This document shows, piece by piece, positions 1 to 11,521 of a stretch of DNA of 64,000 nt. Source of the DNA: Siphonodentalium dalli (Eukaryota; Mollusca; Scaphopoda; Gadilida; Siphonodentaliidae); contig CP136068.1 of the NCBI GenBank assembly GCA_032622095.1, positions 186,673,309 through 186,737,308 on the forward strand. The letters run 5' to 3'. The notes under the pieces are model-generated. The model did not search any database. It had not been told where the DNA came from and was given only the letters and a program-made list of their open reading frames with translations. The translations under genes were made by a program, and so were the position numbers. Every line of letters starts with the position of its first letter. Position 1 is the stretch's first letter.

Positions 1-1565
1 AATGACAATTTAAACTGAAATAAACTTTATGTACCTGCAAACCTCTTACGTAAGTTATAATGTAACACACATTGAGTCAATAGCGAGTTTGCGATACCCG
101 TCGGACGGGTACGGGTACCGGTAGATCCAGGTAGATCGGTGGAAATCGTCACGGTCATTTGCCTACTTTGAATGCAGCACATAAAGCGATAGGGATTTGG
201 AACGGGTAGATGTATCCCGTTGACTGGTAGTCTTTCGCTAAAGTTTTCTCACTCAAAAGTACATTAGTTCTACGAAATAACAGTCAGCTATGCATTAATC
301 TATTTATTGCACGATTTCATTGCCAAATCTCATTGATACATTTGTCATTTAAGCCATGTTTTATGTTCAAAGTATCGAGGCGGCTTCTAACACTAAGATA
401 ACTATGGAACGCCGATTTGTTTACTGACAACTGTCTTCACTCAAGTAATGACATGTTATGATTAAGAGAGTGACACAGGGACGTAATTATAGGGGGTCTC
501 CGCGTTGAGAACGTGTCCACCTTCAAATTCCCAACTATACACCCCCTTCAACCACACCAAACAGAGGTTTGTGCGTAATTCAAATTGTGCACGCCGTTGG
601 GCTCTGATTCCCCCCAACTGATCCTTCACTGTCCTGAATATTATTGTGGACTGTTCTAAATGGATCAGTAGTCTTGTTGCAGAAGTCCTGTGATGGGGGG
701 GGGGGGGGGTCCACCTTGCCGACCATGCAGTACGAGAACAGTTTTGTAGATACGAACCTGGAAATTGCAAAATCATAACATCTAGTGGTCTAACACCAGG
801 CAAATTCACGCCCTGGTTTGTTTTTCACAAATTAATGATCAGTATTGACGAGCCACTGAATGTGGTTAGACCAGGGCATACCGGGTCGACCATGGTTCGG
901 TCTGGTGTGAGAACGTTTTGAAATCTGAACATGAAAATTGATAAATTATTGACTTTCCTCAAGCTTTACATTTGTTGGATATTTCCAACCTGCTGTTGAC
1001 CGTATAGCCCGAATGTTTTTCTACCAAAAGTAGGAATATTTGCAAATGTTGGTCTAAAACTATAAAAAAAAAATCCCCACTAATACTTTTTTGGAAAATC
1101 AAACTGACAGAATAATTTCAACGTATGTTTTGGTGTGTTAGGTATATGCAATATCCAACTGTTGACAAAAGTTGGGGTGATACACCCCACCCTCTCGCCA
1201 CGTCCCCTATCGACCCTTTGTGCATGGGCATAAGTACACCGTGAATGTGTTACACGATTGCATACAACCGTTCAGTTATTGTACCTTATGTGGTGGTGAC
1301 TGATTTCTCATTTTAATATAGATATTTGACTTTTGAACGGACATGGCGAATTTGAACCCCAAGACTGTTGTATATTGTAGTGGCCGATAGTGACACCAAA
1401 TACTGATATACACACATCATACTCGGCACAATCTTACCGTCATCAGAGCGACTTTTAGCTGTTTTCTTTGTTTCGCATAGACGTGAAGCAAACGCTCTTT
1501 ATTCGAACCATATAATGAATAGTGTACCATTAAACACCCTTTATATTTAACAAGTTTGATTTTTA
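1..1565. other. Gene-free DNA
   Basis: No convincing coding exon is visible; the few short open frames have no recognisable domain. A 15-base G run lies at 695-709. A GGGTACGGGTACCGG-type stretch around 85-150, next to AGCGAGTTTGCGAT, matches in inverted orientation the hairpin at 2881-2985, so a related short element lies at the left edge. Confidence 0.5.
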
Positions 1566-2306
1566 TACGCCCGTTTGAAAAAACGGCCGTATTATAGTAT
1601 TGGTCTGTCCGTCTGGGCGTCCGTCCGTCCGGGCGTCCGTCCATTAACCTGGTTTCCGAATAAAATTTGGTATGTGGGTTTATTAGCCGAAAAGTAAGTT
1701 CAAGTTCGAATTTGGGTTCCGCCCGCCAATTTTCACCGGAGTTATGCCCCTTATTTGACGTTTTTTGACTTAGAAAATCCTTGAAATTTGTTGTCCGGAT
1801 GATAACTTTAGTATAGTTTATCGGAATGAATCCAAATTTGGTATATTACTTTCTCCCACCAAAACACAGGTCAAGTTCGAACTTGGGTTCTGTCCGAAAT
1901 TTTTGGCAGAGTTATGCCCCTTTTTCGACTCAGAAAATTATGTTTTTCTTATGTTTTTTGGTTTCCGGATGATAACTCGATTTTGGAATGTTTATAAGCA
2001 AAACCCGTTTTTTTGTGGATTACATATATCGAAATACAGCTAAAGTCCGAATTTCGTTTTAATCCGATAATATTTGCGGGAGTTATGGCCCCCTTTTTTG
2101 ACGTAATTTGACTTAGAAAATCCCTGAAATTTGTTGTCCGGATGATAACTTTACTAGAGCTTATCGGATTCGATGATAATTTGGTATATTACTTTCTCCC
2201 ACCAAGTTCAAATTTGAGTTCCGTCCGCCAATTTTTACCAGAGTTATGCCCCTTTTTTACCAGTTTCCGCCGACCCAAGAGAGGGCGTATTTTGCACGCC
2301 TACCTA
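1566..2306 (+). mobile_element. Pearl/Helentron-like non-autonomous element, copy 1
   Basis: The element starts with an imperfect hairpin (ACGCCCGTTT, then AAACGGCCGT), followed by a GTCCGTCC-type tetranucleotide tract at about 1605-1645. Next come two to three diverged core repeats containing TTTCCGAAT or TTGTCCGGATGATAACTTTA and GAGTTATGCCCC. It ends in a short hairpin, GGCGTATTTTGCACGCC, near 2295. Hairpin end, tetranucleotide tract and core repeats are the plan described for pearl elements of bivalves and for DINE/Helentron-type elements. Related copies lie at 41224-41465 (+) and 46090-46620 (-). It encodes no protein. The family name is inference from structure. Confidence 0.55.
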
Positions 2307-2880
2307 CATCCGGGTTTAGACCCAGACACATATCCAAGTTCTTGGGATGAATATTCCCTTGCCCGACCCTTCGAAAGATTCCAACCCATTACCAGTTATA
2401 TGACTAAATATTCCCAAATAATATAAGGGGCAATTTCGGTCTTATATCTGACTAAAAGTGCATGCATGAAGGACATTCTTGGAGCCTGGGTCTAAACCAA
2501 CACATTTTACACCAAATAATGGTTGGATTATTAAATTAGCGTAATTGTATATTTGTGCTATCATAACATATTTTCTCAGTCAGAAAATTCCATCTGTTCT
2601 AGACGACACTCGAACGGTCTGGGAAATTACTTATGAAAGCTAATTATTGAAAATGTTACCAAAATGAGTCAAAGAAAGACGCCAACCCCTTCCACTTTCG
2701 CCTCGTCCCTGGTTAATGCAATCCATTATCCACGCAGATGTCCATCATATAACCATAACTGCAAGTATAACGTCGGCCAAGAAAGCGAATGCGGATAACA
2801 ATTTCTCTATATCATATCTATTGTGCTGCAATTGGCTCACCATACACTACCCGTCGATATGCTTAATTCTACCCGTAAAA

Positions 2881-2970
2881 CAGTTTGCGATTTCAAAACG
2901 TGTACCGGTACGGGTAGCTACCAGTACCCGTACCGGTACCCGTACCCGTTTGAAATCGCAAACTCGCTAA
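2881..2970. repeat. GTACCGG-rich hairpin
   Basis: CAGTTTGCGATTTCAAAACG on the left is repeated in inverted form on the right (GTTTGAAATCGCAAACTCG), with a centre made of GTACCGGTAC/GGGTACGGG units. The stretch can fold into a stem of about 40 bp. The same end sequence occurs inverted at about 60-150, suggesting a small dispersed fold-back family. Confidence 0.55.
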
Positions 2971-5900
2971 TGACACATATATTTACATTGTTTAAAAAAA
3001 TGATAACAGCTTCAACTAAGTAAAACACCAGCTGAACTTAACTCGTGTATATATGTGTTTGATAACTGTTTTTATTTTTTATCTTAAAATACACAAAAAA
3101 TACTAATGCAAATACTCTTTGTTGATAATATTCTATCTTTTATACTGTTTGGATCACTAATTAAGCAACTTACTCTCATCAATATTTTTCGTTTCGATTT
3201 TACTCGTTCCCGATCTTTCCCATTTAACCCCCTTTTCATGGTATTTTTAGCTTGTTACCAGTTCACCATTTTACACCAGTTCACCCTTTTTTCGCTATTA
3301 GCATTTTTGAGCATGTTACCACCCCCAATTTAGCAGTAACTTTTAAATATTTTTTCGATTGTAATATTATGCGCTTTTGTATTTCTTAGTAAGCGTTTTA
3401 GAGCATTTCGGTGGATTTTACGCTATACAAACTGTTATTTATATTGCCTTTACTGCGGTTGAGAGTTAGGTTAAGTTTGCGTATTTTCTAGTTAGGTTCT
3501 TTGTATATAATTTTATCCACTCGCTATTTACCATTATTTTAGGATGTGTGCCATGTCTCTATTGTAAACGCATTGAAACTAATTTATTGTATAATGCGCT
3601 CTAAATGTATCTATAATAATAATAATAATAAAAACACACTCGTTGCCTGAACTAAATGCGCCGACTTTGCGTGTGGCGTGAGTCCGACTGTCCGAGTCGT
3701 CGTAAGTTCGTAACTAGTAACGACTAGTTGTTGGGAAACTTGGTCCCGTAGCCCCACGCACGGCTGTCTGGAAAACTCTGTGTTCCCTTTGGTGTCGGTA
3801 TCCGCCGCCGCGTGCTTGATCCCTTGACACATAGTAGCATACCATAATGCAAGCGGCAGTTGCGGCACACTTAAAAGAGCAAAGTTCCTTCAATTTTACT
3901 CGATCTATACTGATCTATTTACTGTTTTTGGCGAGTACCGAGAACCGTCGGTACTGATTACCAGAACCGGTACCGTTGAACCGGCCAAGTACCACCGGTA
4001 CCGATACCGGTACTGGTACCGGTTGACAAGCTTGGGCTGAAATGCCCTCAACAAATTTGTTTTCAATCCCATCATTTTATAGACAAAAGACAACCTAATT
4101 CGGTTGAACAAGGAGAGGTGTTAACAATTAAAGCACCAGATAACTAGTTGTGACTGGTATGCAAAAAATAGGCAGACCGGATTTGGTCTGCATAATGTCG
4201 CAGTCTGCCTAATGATCAACATTAGGCAGACCTGAGAATTTGTATATTTCATATTACTTGAGGAATCACAAATTCCCATTGATCATAGCGTGGTGGTCAC
4301 ATTTAGAACAAAACTAGAGAAAGAGTGTTTAAAATTGAGCAGTTTTAAAGATGGAAATTGATTGAGGGTTCTTTTGTTACTGTATGGATGACAACCAGAA
4401 GCAGCTAGAGAGTGCATAGAGTTTATTAAATGTGTTTGCAAATCGGTTTGTTCCATGTGCAAATGTTCAAGAAGCAATCGAAGTTGTGCAGATGTGGTTG
4501 TGAGAAGTGAATTGTTCAATTCAGTTTATTAAAACAAGGTGCATTTTCAAATTTAAAAGTATTAATAATTTGAATGATGATGTGTTGCAGACTACAATCC
4601 ATATGTTGTATCAAAACAAATTCCAATTATTAACGATACTTTCAAGTTCACTTCTGTTTTAAGATCAAATAAACTTCTTGGTACAGAGCAAATTAATAAT
4701 TCATTTGTTTCTTCAATACTCTATCAGATTTCCATGCATATTGCTTTTTTTAACCCACCATGTGTGAACTTTACTCTCGATTGTTGTCAATCAACCAGAA
4801 AGCCATCGTAATTTACTACTAGTCGCAGACACTTCTTGGTTCTGTAATTTGTTTGATGAATAAAGATGAAACATCTGCACAAATGATGAAATAACAAAGG
4901 TTTGGATGGCTTCGGAATGACTTCCGGAACATATGTGAGCATTTAGGTTATGTCATCGCGGTTATTTACACGTTCGCGGCAAATAAGTTCTCGATAATAT
5001 TTATTTTATAACTAGATCAAATGCCTTTGAACGGACATAGATATTGACGACACGATTTCGGCATATTTCGTTAGTTTCCGATATGATATCTCGACTTCGC
5101 TTCGATCAATTTCGCCATGTTTTAAGTCAAATGAAAGGGAATTATATTGCCAATAAGACACAACTTATTATATATTGTCTGCAGTTATCGATTTCTAGAA
5201 TTTAGTAGGGTTTTGATACATGTAGTTGCCAAAATCGATCATTTGCGCCTTGTCACTGGTATAGTCTATACTGGTATCTTAGTAATTTTCCACAGAGGCC
5301 GGTGGATGTGATACCAGACACCAATGACAGAAGACACGCTTTGAATGATAGAGTCACCAAACACTTGGACATTCTGTGGACAACCTGCTCATTGGGACCT
5401 GTATCTAGTACGTGTATATTAGGTATGTCATATATGTGTTATATAGCTCATAACACAATCAATCCAACTCCTAAGACTGAGTCTGTATTTACCACGGGAC
5501 ACATACAACCCGGGCGATGGCTATTATTTTGCCAGGATAGGATAGGATAATATTTATTTACAATTTACACACAAGTACATATACAAATACATATACTAGA
5601 CTATGTAAATGTATATTGTTAAGGGTGATATAGTCATAAATGACTGTCTTCCTAACACCCCTGAACGTGGTAACAGATTATAGGATTTATGCTGCCGAAT
5701 TGATTGGACAGTATTTGGGTGACGTTCATTGTATGTATACTATGTATTTAAATGCGGAGCTACGGGTCATGGGTTCATAACCAAGTTAATGCTGACCACC
5801 ATATCTCTTAACACTGTGGCCTAATTCCTGTTGATTACTCACTGCTTGATTGGACCACACTGCGTATCAACATTTGTTTTCATTTGGGCTGGACTGCTTT

Positions 5901-7179
5901 ATTCTTCGTTGTGACATATGAGGTTATGAGCCAAGACAGTGAACTATTTGGTAATGGGGGATTTGTGTGAAATTATTAATTGGCCTAGCAGTTCTTGATA
6001 CCGAAAGGGACAAAATATAAAATAAAATGTTTAACATCTCAAGTGTATTAAAATCCATTGTTTTTGTTGTCTCTTAATAATTGCTCAGATTCTACATACA
6101 ATGAAGATGATGAAATGCGAAATTCAAGATTTTATACCAGATAGATCCAGATAAATTCTTTGTTGAAAATATCTTGCCATTTTTGGCAGGATTTATGCGT
6201 CTCCCCCTTAATCGATTGTTGGTCGGTCAATGTGTTCAACAAAACAATGCACATACCTATCATTATACTACCAGCATAGCAGTGAAATATCAGACCGGCT
6301 ACATGCCTGTTACAAATAAAAGGACATATATATGTCGGTGCCAATTAAAGTAGCATCAATATGAAATTTGGGTTGCTACCAGAATGGAAGTGACAAGTCT
6401 TGACTTTCATCGACTATCAACGTGTCCGAAGCCCACGTGTATTGTCTATGCTCAAACTTTCCACAACAAAACCGACTTACGATACCCTTAACAAAAAAAC
6501 CCTACTTTTCAAAATTTCTAGTTACAATTTGGAATCGATGAACGCTTACAATATTGCAAGTATCATCACTACAAAATTCACATTGAGCAGGACTAAGACC
6601 AGCATAGACTAGTATCAAGATCCATTTACACCGTCGAAGTATATATATTGCGATACATACACAATGCCCTGGTTCCTGTATGCATATCGAGAAGATGTAT
6701 GTTATAATAATCACTTCAACTGGTGAACAACAATATCAAAAGTGTGATGCGTCATTAATGTTAAAGGGCGAATCAATACGCACTGTGTTCCATGTGGTTG
6801 CCATTCAAAATATAAATGTCATAATATGCACAAATTATCGATCACGTCCAATTTTATTTAAAATACTACACGACTAAACACGAATATTTGGCATTAAATA
6901 TACCGAAAGCGTACACATTCATATGTATTATGTGTGACTAGTTTCCACAATATTAATTAACATTCGAAGAAACGTAGCCTGTTCTTGTGAACATAATCAC
7001 GTTATGTAGTGGCACTAGGATCTGTTTTAGGTTCATAATGGGTTTATAACAGGATTCGCCAATTAGTCCGGGAGCTAATAGGGGTACCCTTGCACCCCCC
7101 CTGGGACTTAACTTCACCAATTTATTTTGTTCCTTATTATGTCCTTCAACTTTTAAGCAATGTTAACAAGAAAAATAAG
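2971..7179. other. Gene-free DNA
   Basis: No exon with recognisable protein similarity was found on either strand. A second GGTACCGGTAC cluster lies at 3939-4024 and an (ATA)n run at 3613-3630. A GGATA microsatellite followed by AT-rich sequence at 5535-5560 could be the tail of a degraded retroposon on the minus strand. The rest shows no structure I can name. Confidence 0.45.
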
Positions 7180-8110
7180 TAGCCGTGTAAACTCCAGACA
7201 AGATGGCGTCCATCATGGCCGCCGTTTTTCAGACCAGACCCTATGTCAGTTTTATGCAAATTATAGCGGGAAAATCTTGTAAAATGTATACAAATGTATA
7301 TATTTTCGTGAAGCTAAGACATAATGACACTTTTTTGGGCCAAAATTGAAACTCACCATCAAAGATGGCCGCCAAAATGGCCGCCGGAAGTTGAAAATAT
7401 GACATTTTTTCACAAATATCTTCTAGATCAATTCATGCTGTTCATGGAACTGGTTGAATAATATGACTTTATTTAGTGTTGAGTATATTAACTGATCATT
7501 GGAGCAATTAAATTTGCAACTAATGGGGTCCTAGCCCCTTCTGATCCCTCAAAAATTAGATTTTACAGAACGCGGTACAAAATTTTACAAAAAATCACAA
7601 TTGGGATTCTAGTCATATTTCAAAAAGAATTGAAAAGAACATTGTAATGTAAGTGAGGCATATCATTACCTATGAATATTCCAACTCTCTGGAACCAAAA
7701 ATCTTACCTTGGCTCAAAATGGCTGCGAAAATGGCCGCCAAAATATGGAAAATGGTAAATATTGCCCCAGGGTGTCCTGCAATCGCTTACAAGTTGTGGT
7801 TGATGTATACAATTGGCTAATCTGTATTCTATACATTGCATACTAACATCTCTGATGCACCATGGATCATTTTTACTATCGTCACCACTGACATCACCAG
7901 AAATATAGGATTTTTCTCTCACAAACTTGACTTAAATATCGGCAAAAATTCACTTTTCAGGGTTCGACCATTTGTTCAAGTAAAATGCAACTATCTTTGG
8001 TATCAAAGGTGTTTATTATTTTGGTCTATCTTAAGTGTGTCACACGGTGGTGTTTAAAGACTAAAATGCTCAAGATGGCTTCCAAAATGGCAACCAAATT
8101 TGTAAAAAGT
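7180..8110. repeat. Region with repeated AAGATGGC/AAAATGGCCGCC motifs
   Basis: About eight copies of an A(A/G)(A/G)ATGGC(C/G/T) motif occur at roughly 7200, 7216, 7362, 7375, 7718, 7730, 8072 and 8085, often in pairs about 13 bp apart, with another at 8433. The sequence between motifs is diverged. This looks like an old, degenerate relative of the GATGGC satellite at 16530-18105. No gene is visible here. AAGATGGC matches the core recognised by YY1-family zinc-finger proteins; any binding is inference. Confidence 0.4.
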
Positions 8111-8439
8111 TAAAAGTTAATATATCCCGAACATTATTCTCTGCGTTATCCGAAAAAGATAGCAAATTGTGACTCACTTAGTTATTTTACGTATTAGTTA
8201 ATTAACTGACAAATACGTTCTATTATATTTGTCCCAGTTCCGTATTCGGCATGACAAATTCATTTTAAAGTTGCAGTATCGCATTTTGCGGAGAACCTCT
8301 TTTGTGATTCTGGCCATATTATTGAAAGGAAATGGGCAGAACTTTGAGACGGAACTGAGATGAACTATCATGATATGTGGGTATTCAGGCCCACTATGAT
8401 ACAAATTTATCAACTGGATACAGGGTGGAAGCCAAGATG

Positions 8440-9130
8440 GCAGCCACGGAGTTACTCTATGGTCATAGATGAGGATAATAGGTATACAGGGAGTTATTGT
8501 ATGGTCATGAATGATGTGTGGGTATATAGGGAGTCCCCTATTGGTGACGGTGGGACAAATATTTATATATGTTGTGGATGTGTTATCATTGGTGGTGTAT
8601 GGGGAGTAGATGTATGATCATGGATGGCGTGTATATAACTTATGAGTGGCAAGTATGGAACTTATGAGTTGTCGTATGTGCGGGTATTGGTATATCTGGA
8701 AGGGCTCAACATTGGTATTGTGCATATGTATACCTGGATTGACTCAATGGTCATGTGTATGGCGGATATGTATACATGTAGTGGCTGTATGGTCCATGGT
8801 GAGGTGAATATGTATAAAATGAGTGACGGTATGGTCGTGAATGTAGTGAATATGTTTACATAGAGTGACTTGTTGGTCACGTGTCGGGTGTAGGTGTATA
8901 CCTGGTGTTCATGCATGGTGACTCGTGGCTGTATCGTCATTTGTGGTATGTACGGGTATAACCAAGTATGGTTGCATGATCAGGTGTACGTGTATAAAGT
9001 GGGTTACTATGTTGGCATTTGTGTGGTGTTTATGTACATATGGAGTGACTTGGGTAATGGGTGGGTTGTACATGTGTATCTTGGGTGGCTATCGCTTTCC
9101 ACAATAACTCAAGGGTATGTTAATCAATAG
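8440..9130 (+). repeat. Degenerate minisatellite array, left arm of an inverted pair
   Basis: Diverged units of about 40-50 bp follow the pattern AGTGAC, TATGGTCATG, GGTGAATATGTATAC(A/C). Several short reading frames cross it (for example 8642-8863) but simply translate the repeat and are not genes. The same unit reappears in reverse complement from about 9200 onward. Confidence 0.6.
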
Positions 9131-9199
9131 AGAGGTCGTGTCAGAGAGTTCTCCATCTTGATGATGTTTATGTAGATGGGGGACGATAAGCTGTATACA

Positions 9200-10015
9200 T
9201 GTGTACATGTACACCTGACCCATGACCACGGGTGGCCATACAGCCATGCGTCACAATGCAGGCACACCGGGTATACTCCTAAACATGACCCATAACCATA
9301 TAGTCACTCCTTGTATACCCATTCATCTCACCATTGGCCATAAGGTCACCCCCTGTATACTTATTCTCCAAACGCATGGTCAAATAGACAATCAATATCT
9401 ACATCAACACCATAAAGTCATTCCAGTACACATATGCACCTCACAAATGGCCATATAGCCACTCGCTTCATATACATACCCTCAGCCATATCACCTGGTA
9501 TACTCCTTCACCTGCCATATGGCCATATAGTCACCCAGTGTGTACCTATTCAAAACATTCATACATGATCATGGCCAATCCTTGTATACATATTCACCTC
9601 AACATTGGCCATGTCACTCCCTGTATCCCTATTTGTCACACCATAGCCGAATAGCCACTCAAGATATACTAATACACCCCATCCATGTCAGTATAGTCAC
9701 TCCATGTATGCATATGCACCTCATCCATGGTCATATAGCCACTCGCTATATACTCATATCCCTCGCCCATGACAATAAAGCAACACGTGTGTATGCTGGT
9801 ATAACCTACACATGACCATACCGCCACGAGTCACCAAACAGGAACACCAGGTATACGCCTGAAACATGACCATTTAGTCACCCCCTGTATAGATGTTCAT
9901 TACATTTGTGACCATACAGTCACTACTTGTATACCTACATGTACTCATCTCACCATTAACAATACAGTCACTACTTGTATACCTATTCGACACACATAGT
10001 CATATAACCACTCGA
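9200..10015 (-). repeat. Degenerate minisatellite array, right arm of an inverted pair
   Basis: The unit is the reverse complement of that in 8440-9130: GTATACCTATTCACCTCACC, then ATGGCCATATAGTCAC(T/C)C, repeated about 15 times with drift. Together the two arms form a broad imperfect inverted repeat of about 1.6 kb centred near 9165. Reading frames at 9222-9458 and 9540-9815 are repeat translations. Confidence 0.6.
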
Positions 10016-10035
10016 TATAGATAATGAGCCCACCC

Positions 10036-10480
10036 AGGTGAGTCAAATAACAAAATAAATTACAGGTGAGTCAAATAACAAAATAAATTATAGGTGAGTC
10101 AAATAACAAAATAAATTACAGGTGAGTCAAATAAAAAAATAAATTACAGGTGAGTCAAATTACACAATAAATTACAGGTGAGTCAAATAACAAAATAAAT
10201 TACAGGTGAGTCAAATAACAAAATAAATTATAGGTGAGTCAAATAACAAAATAAATTACATGTGAGTCAAATAACAAAATAAATTACATATGAGTCAAAT
10301 AACAAAATAAATTACAGGTGAGTCAAATAACAAATAAATTATAGGTGAGTCAAATAGCAAAATAAATCCCAGCTGAGTCGAAAACCAAATAAATCCCAGG
10401 TGGGTCAAATAGCGAAATAAATCCCAGGTGAGTCAAATAACAAATTAAATCCCAGGTGAGTCAAATAACAAAATAAATTA
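10036..10480 (+). repeat. 28-bp minisatellite, 16 units, with AP-1-like core
   Basis: Sixteen tandem units of AGGTGAGTCAAATAACAAAA followed by TAAATTAC; the last four are more diverged (AAATCCC in place of AAATTAC). Fourteen units keep TGAGTCA, the AP-1/bZIP consensus, and most read CAG/GTGAGT, which is also an ideal 5' splice-site consensus. There are no unique spacers between units, so this is not a CRISPR-type array. Confidence 0.85.
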
Positions 10481-10859
10481 TATATGTATATTTACATGCA
10501 ATTTTTTAGAACCTATTTTCCTTTCCATTCAGATCATTATTGGGCCAAGAAGTGTTCACTGGAAAAGAATATGTTAGATTTAGTATTTTGTATCACCTTA
10601 TTATATATAGTTTCAACAATTAATTCGACAATGCACTTGACTTTATTTGATATTTATGCTTATTGTATTTGTCGCTTGTTGGCTATGGCAAAGTTTTGAG
10701 TTGTACACAGCCAATGGTATTGTAATTTAATTGTATGCATAAATTAATAGTGCTTCAAATCATTTAAATTAAATATTAGTCCTTTGATGTAAACATCACC
10801 CATTGCATGACACTCTCCGGACAGGATTACATCTATCTTTTAAGCTGATAATAGACGCT
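10481..10859. other. Unique AT-rich DNA upstream of the LINE
   Basis: No gene or repeat is recognised here. It is the original left flank of the LINE insertion site. Confidence 0.4.
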
Positions 10860-10973
10860 TTTATTGCTAATTATTAGCGGCACTTTAAGTCATTTACCGC
10901 CATGCGTTCCCGTGTCATGCCACCTTTCTGTACCAATTATATACATAACTTCTAGGCTGAAAATAAAAGCAAT
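10860..10973 (+). repeat. 114-bp direct repeat flanking the LINE, left copy
   Basis: It begins TTTATTGCTAATTATTAGCG and ends CTGAAAATAAAAGCAAT. I read it as identical, base for base, to 24682-24795. Because one copy sits immediately 5' and the other immediately 3' of the LINE, the simplest reading is a very long target-site duplication. Most non-LTR elements make duplications of roughly 7-20 bp. Perfect identity implies a recent insertion. Confidence 0.8.
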
Positions 10974-11521
10974 ATGAACAATTTTCCAAACAAGATGGCG
11001 GTCGGTTAGAGCGTCCGGTCGAATCCGCTCCGATGTTTTCGTTTCTACTCGCCGTGAGCAACCTTGAGCTTCCAGCGGATGGCAAGGACTTGTTGTGGTG
11101 ATGTTTTCGAAACAAGGTTTGGAAGGCAATTCGTTCGTTTTCGTCAAATCGCTGTTTCATGATGATTTCAAATTTAAAATCTCCTTTGTTCGATGTATCT
11201 CGTTATAATCCAGCCCAATGTGAAAAAACTGGGATAACTTGGATATACACAGTCTGAAGCCTCAAGTCAGCCCAATTTTGTCGCTGCACGACTTTTCCAT
11301 GCCATATTGTGATATTCAGCTAACATTTGTGTGCACACAACCAATAATTTATCCATTCAAATACTCTACACCAATACTGGCAACAGCCGATTGCTTTCAA
11401 GATAATCATCGCTCTATTCATGTGGGCACGTTATTGTGTCGTCAGTGATTGGACAATGATTAATCCACGGAGGAATGCTAAACACAACAACCCGTCTGTT
11501 TGATAAATAAATTGTACCGCT
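10974..11521 (+). promoter_or_regulatory. LINE 5' untranslated/promoter region with AAGATGGCG near its first bases
   Basis: If the 114-bp repeat is the target duplication, the element starts at 10974 and CAAGATGGCG lies at 10991-11000, about +18 to +27. Human L1 carries a YY1 site, CAAGATGGCCG, in the same orientation at about the same distance from its 5' end, where it positions transcription start. The parallel is suggestive only. The rest of the leader has several short upstream frames and no recognised motif. Confidence 0.45.

Noticed and set aside
9222-9815. Two plus-strand open frames
   Set aside because: They follow the minisatellite period and have no domain.
10036-10480. Regular ~28-bp repeats resembling a CRISPR array
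   Set aside because: Units are directly abutting with no unique spacers, no cas genes are present, and the context is an animal genome.
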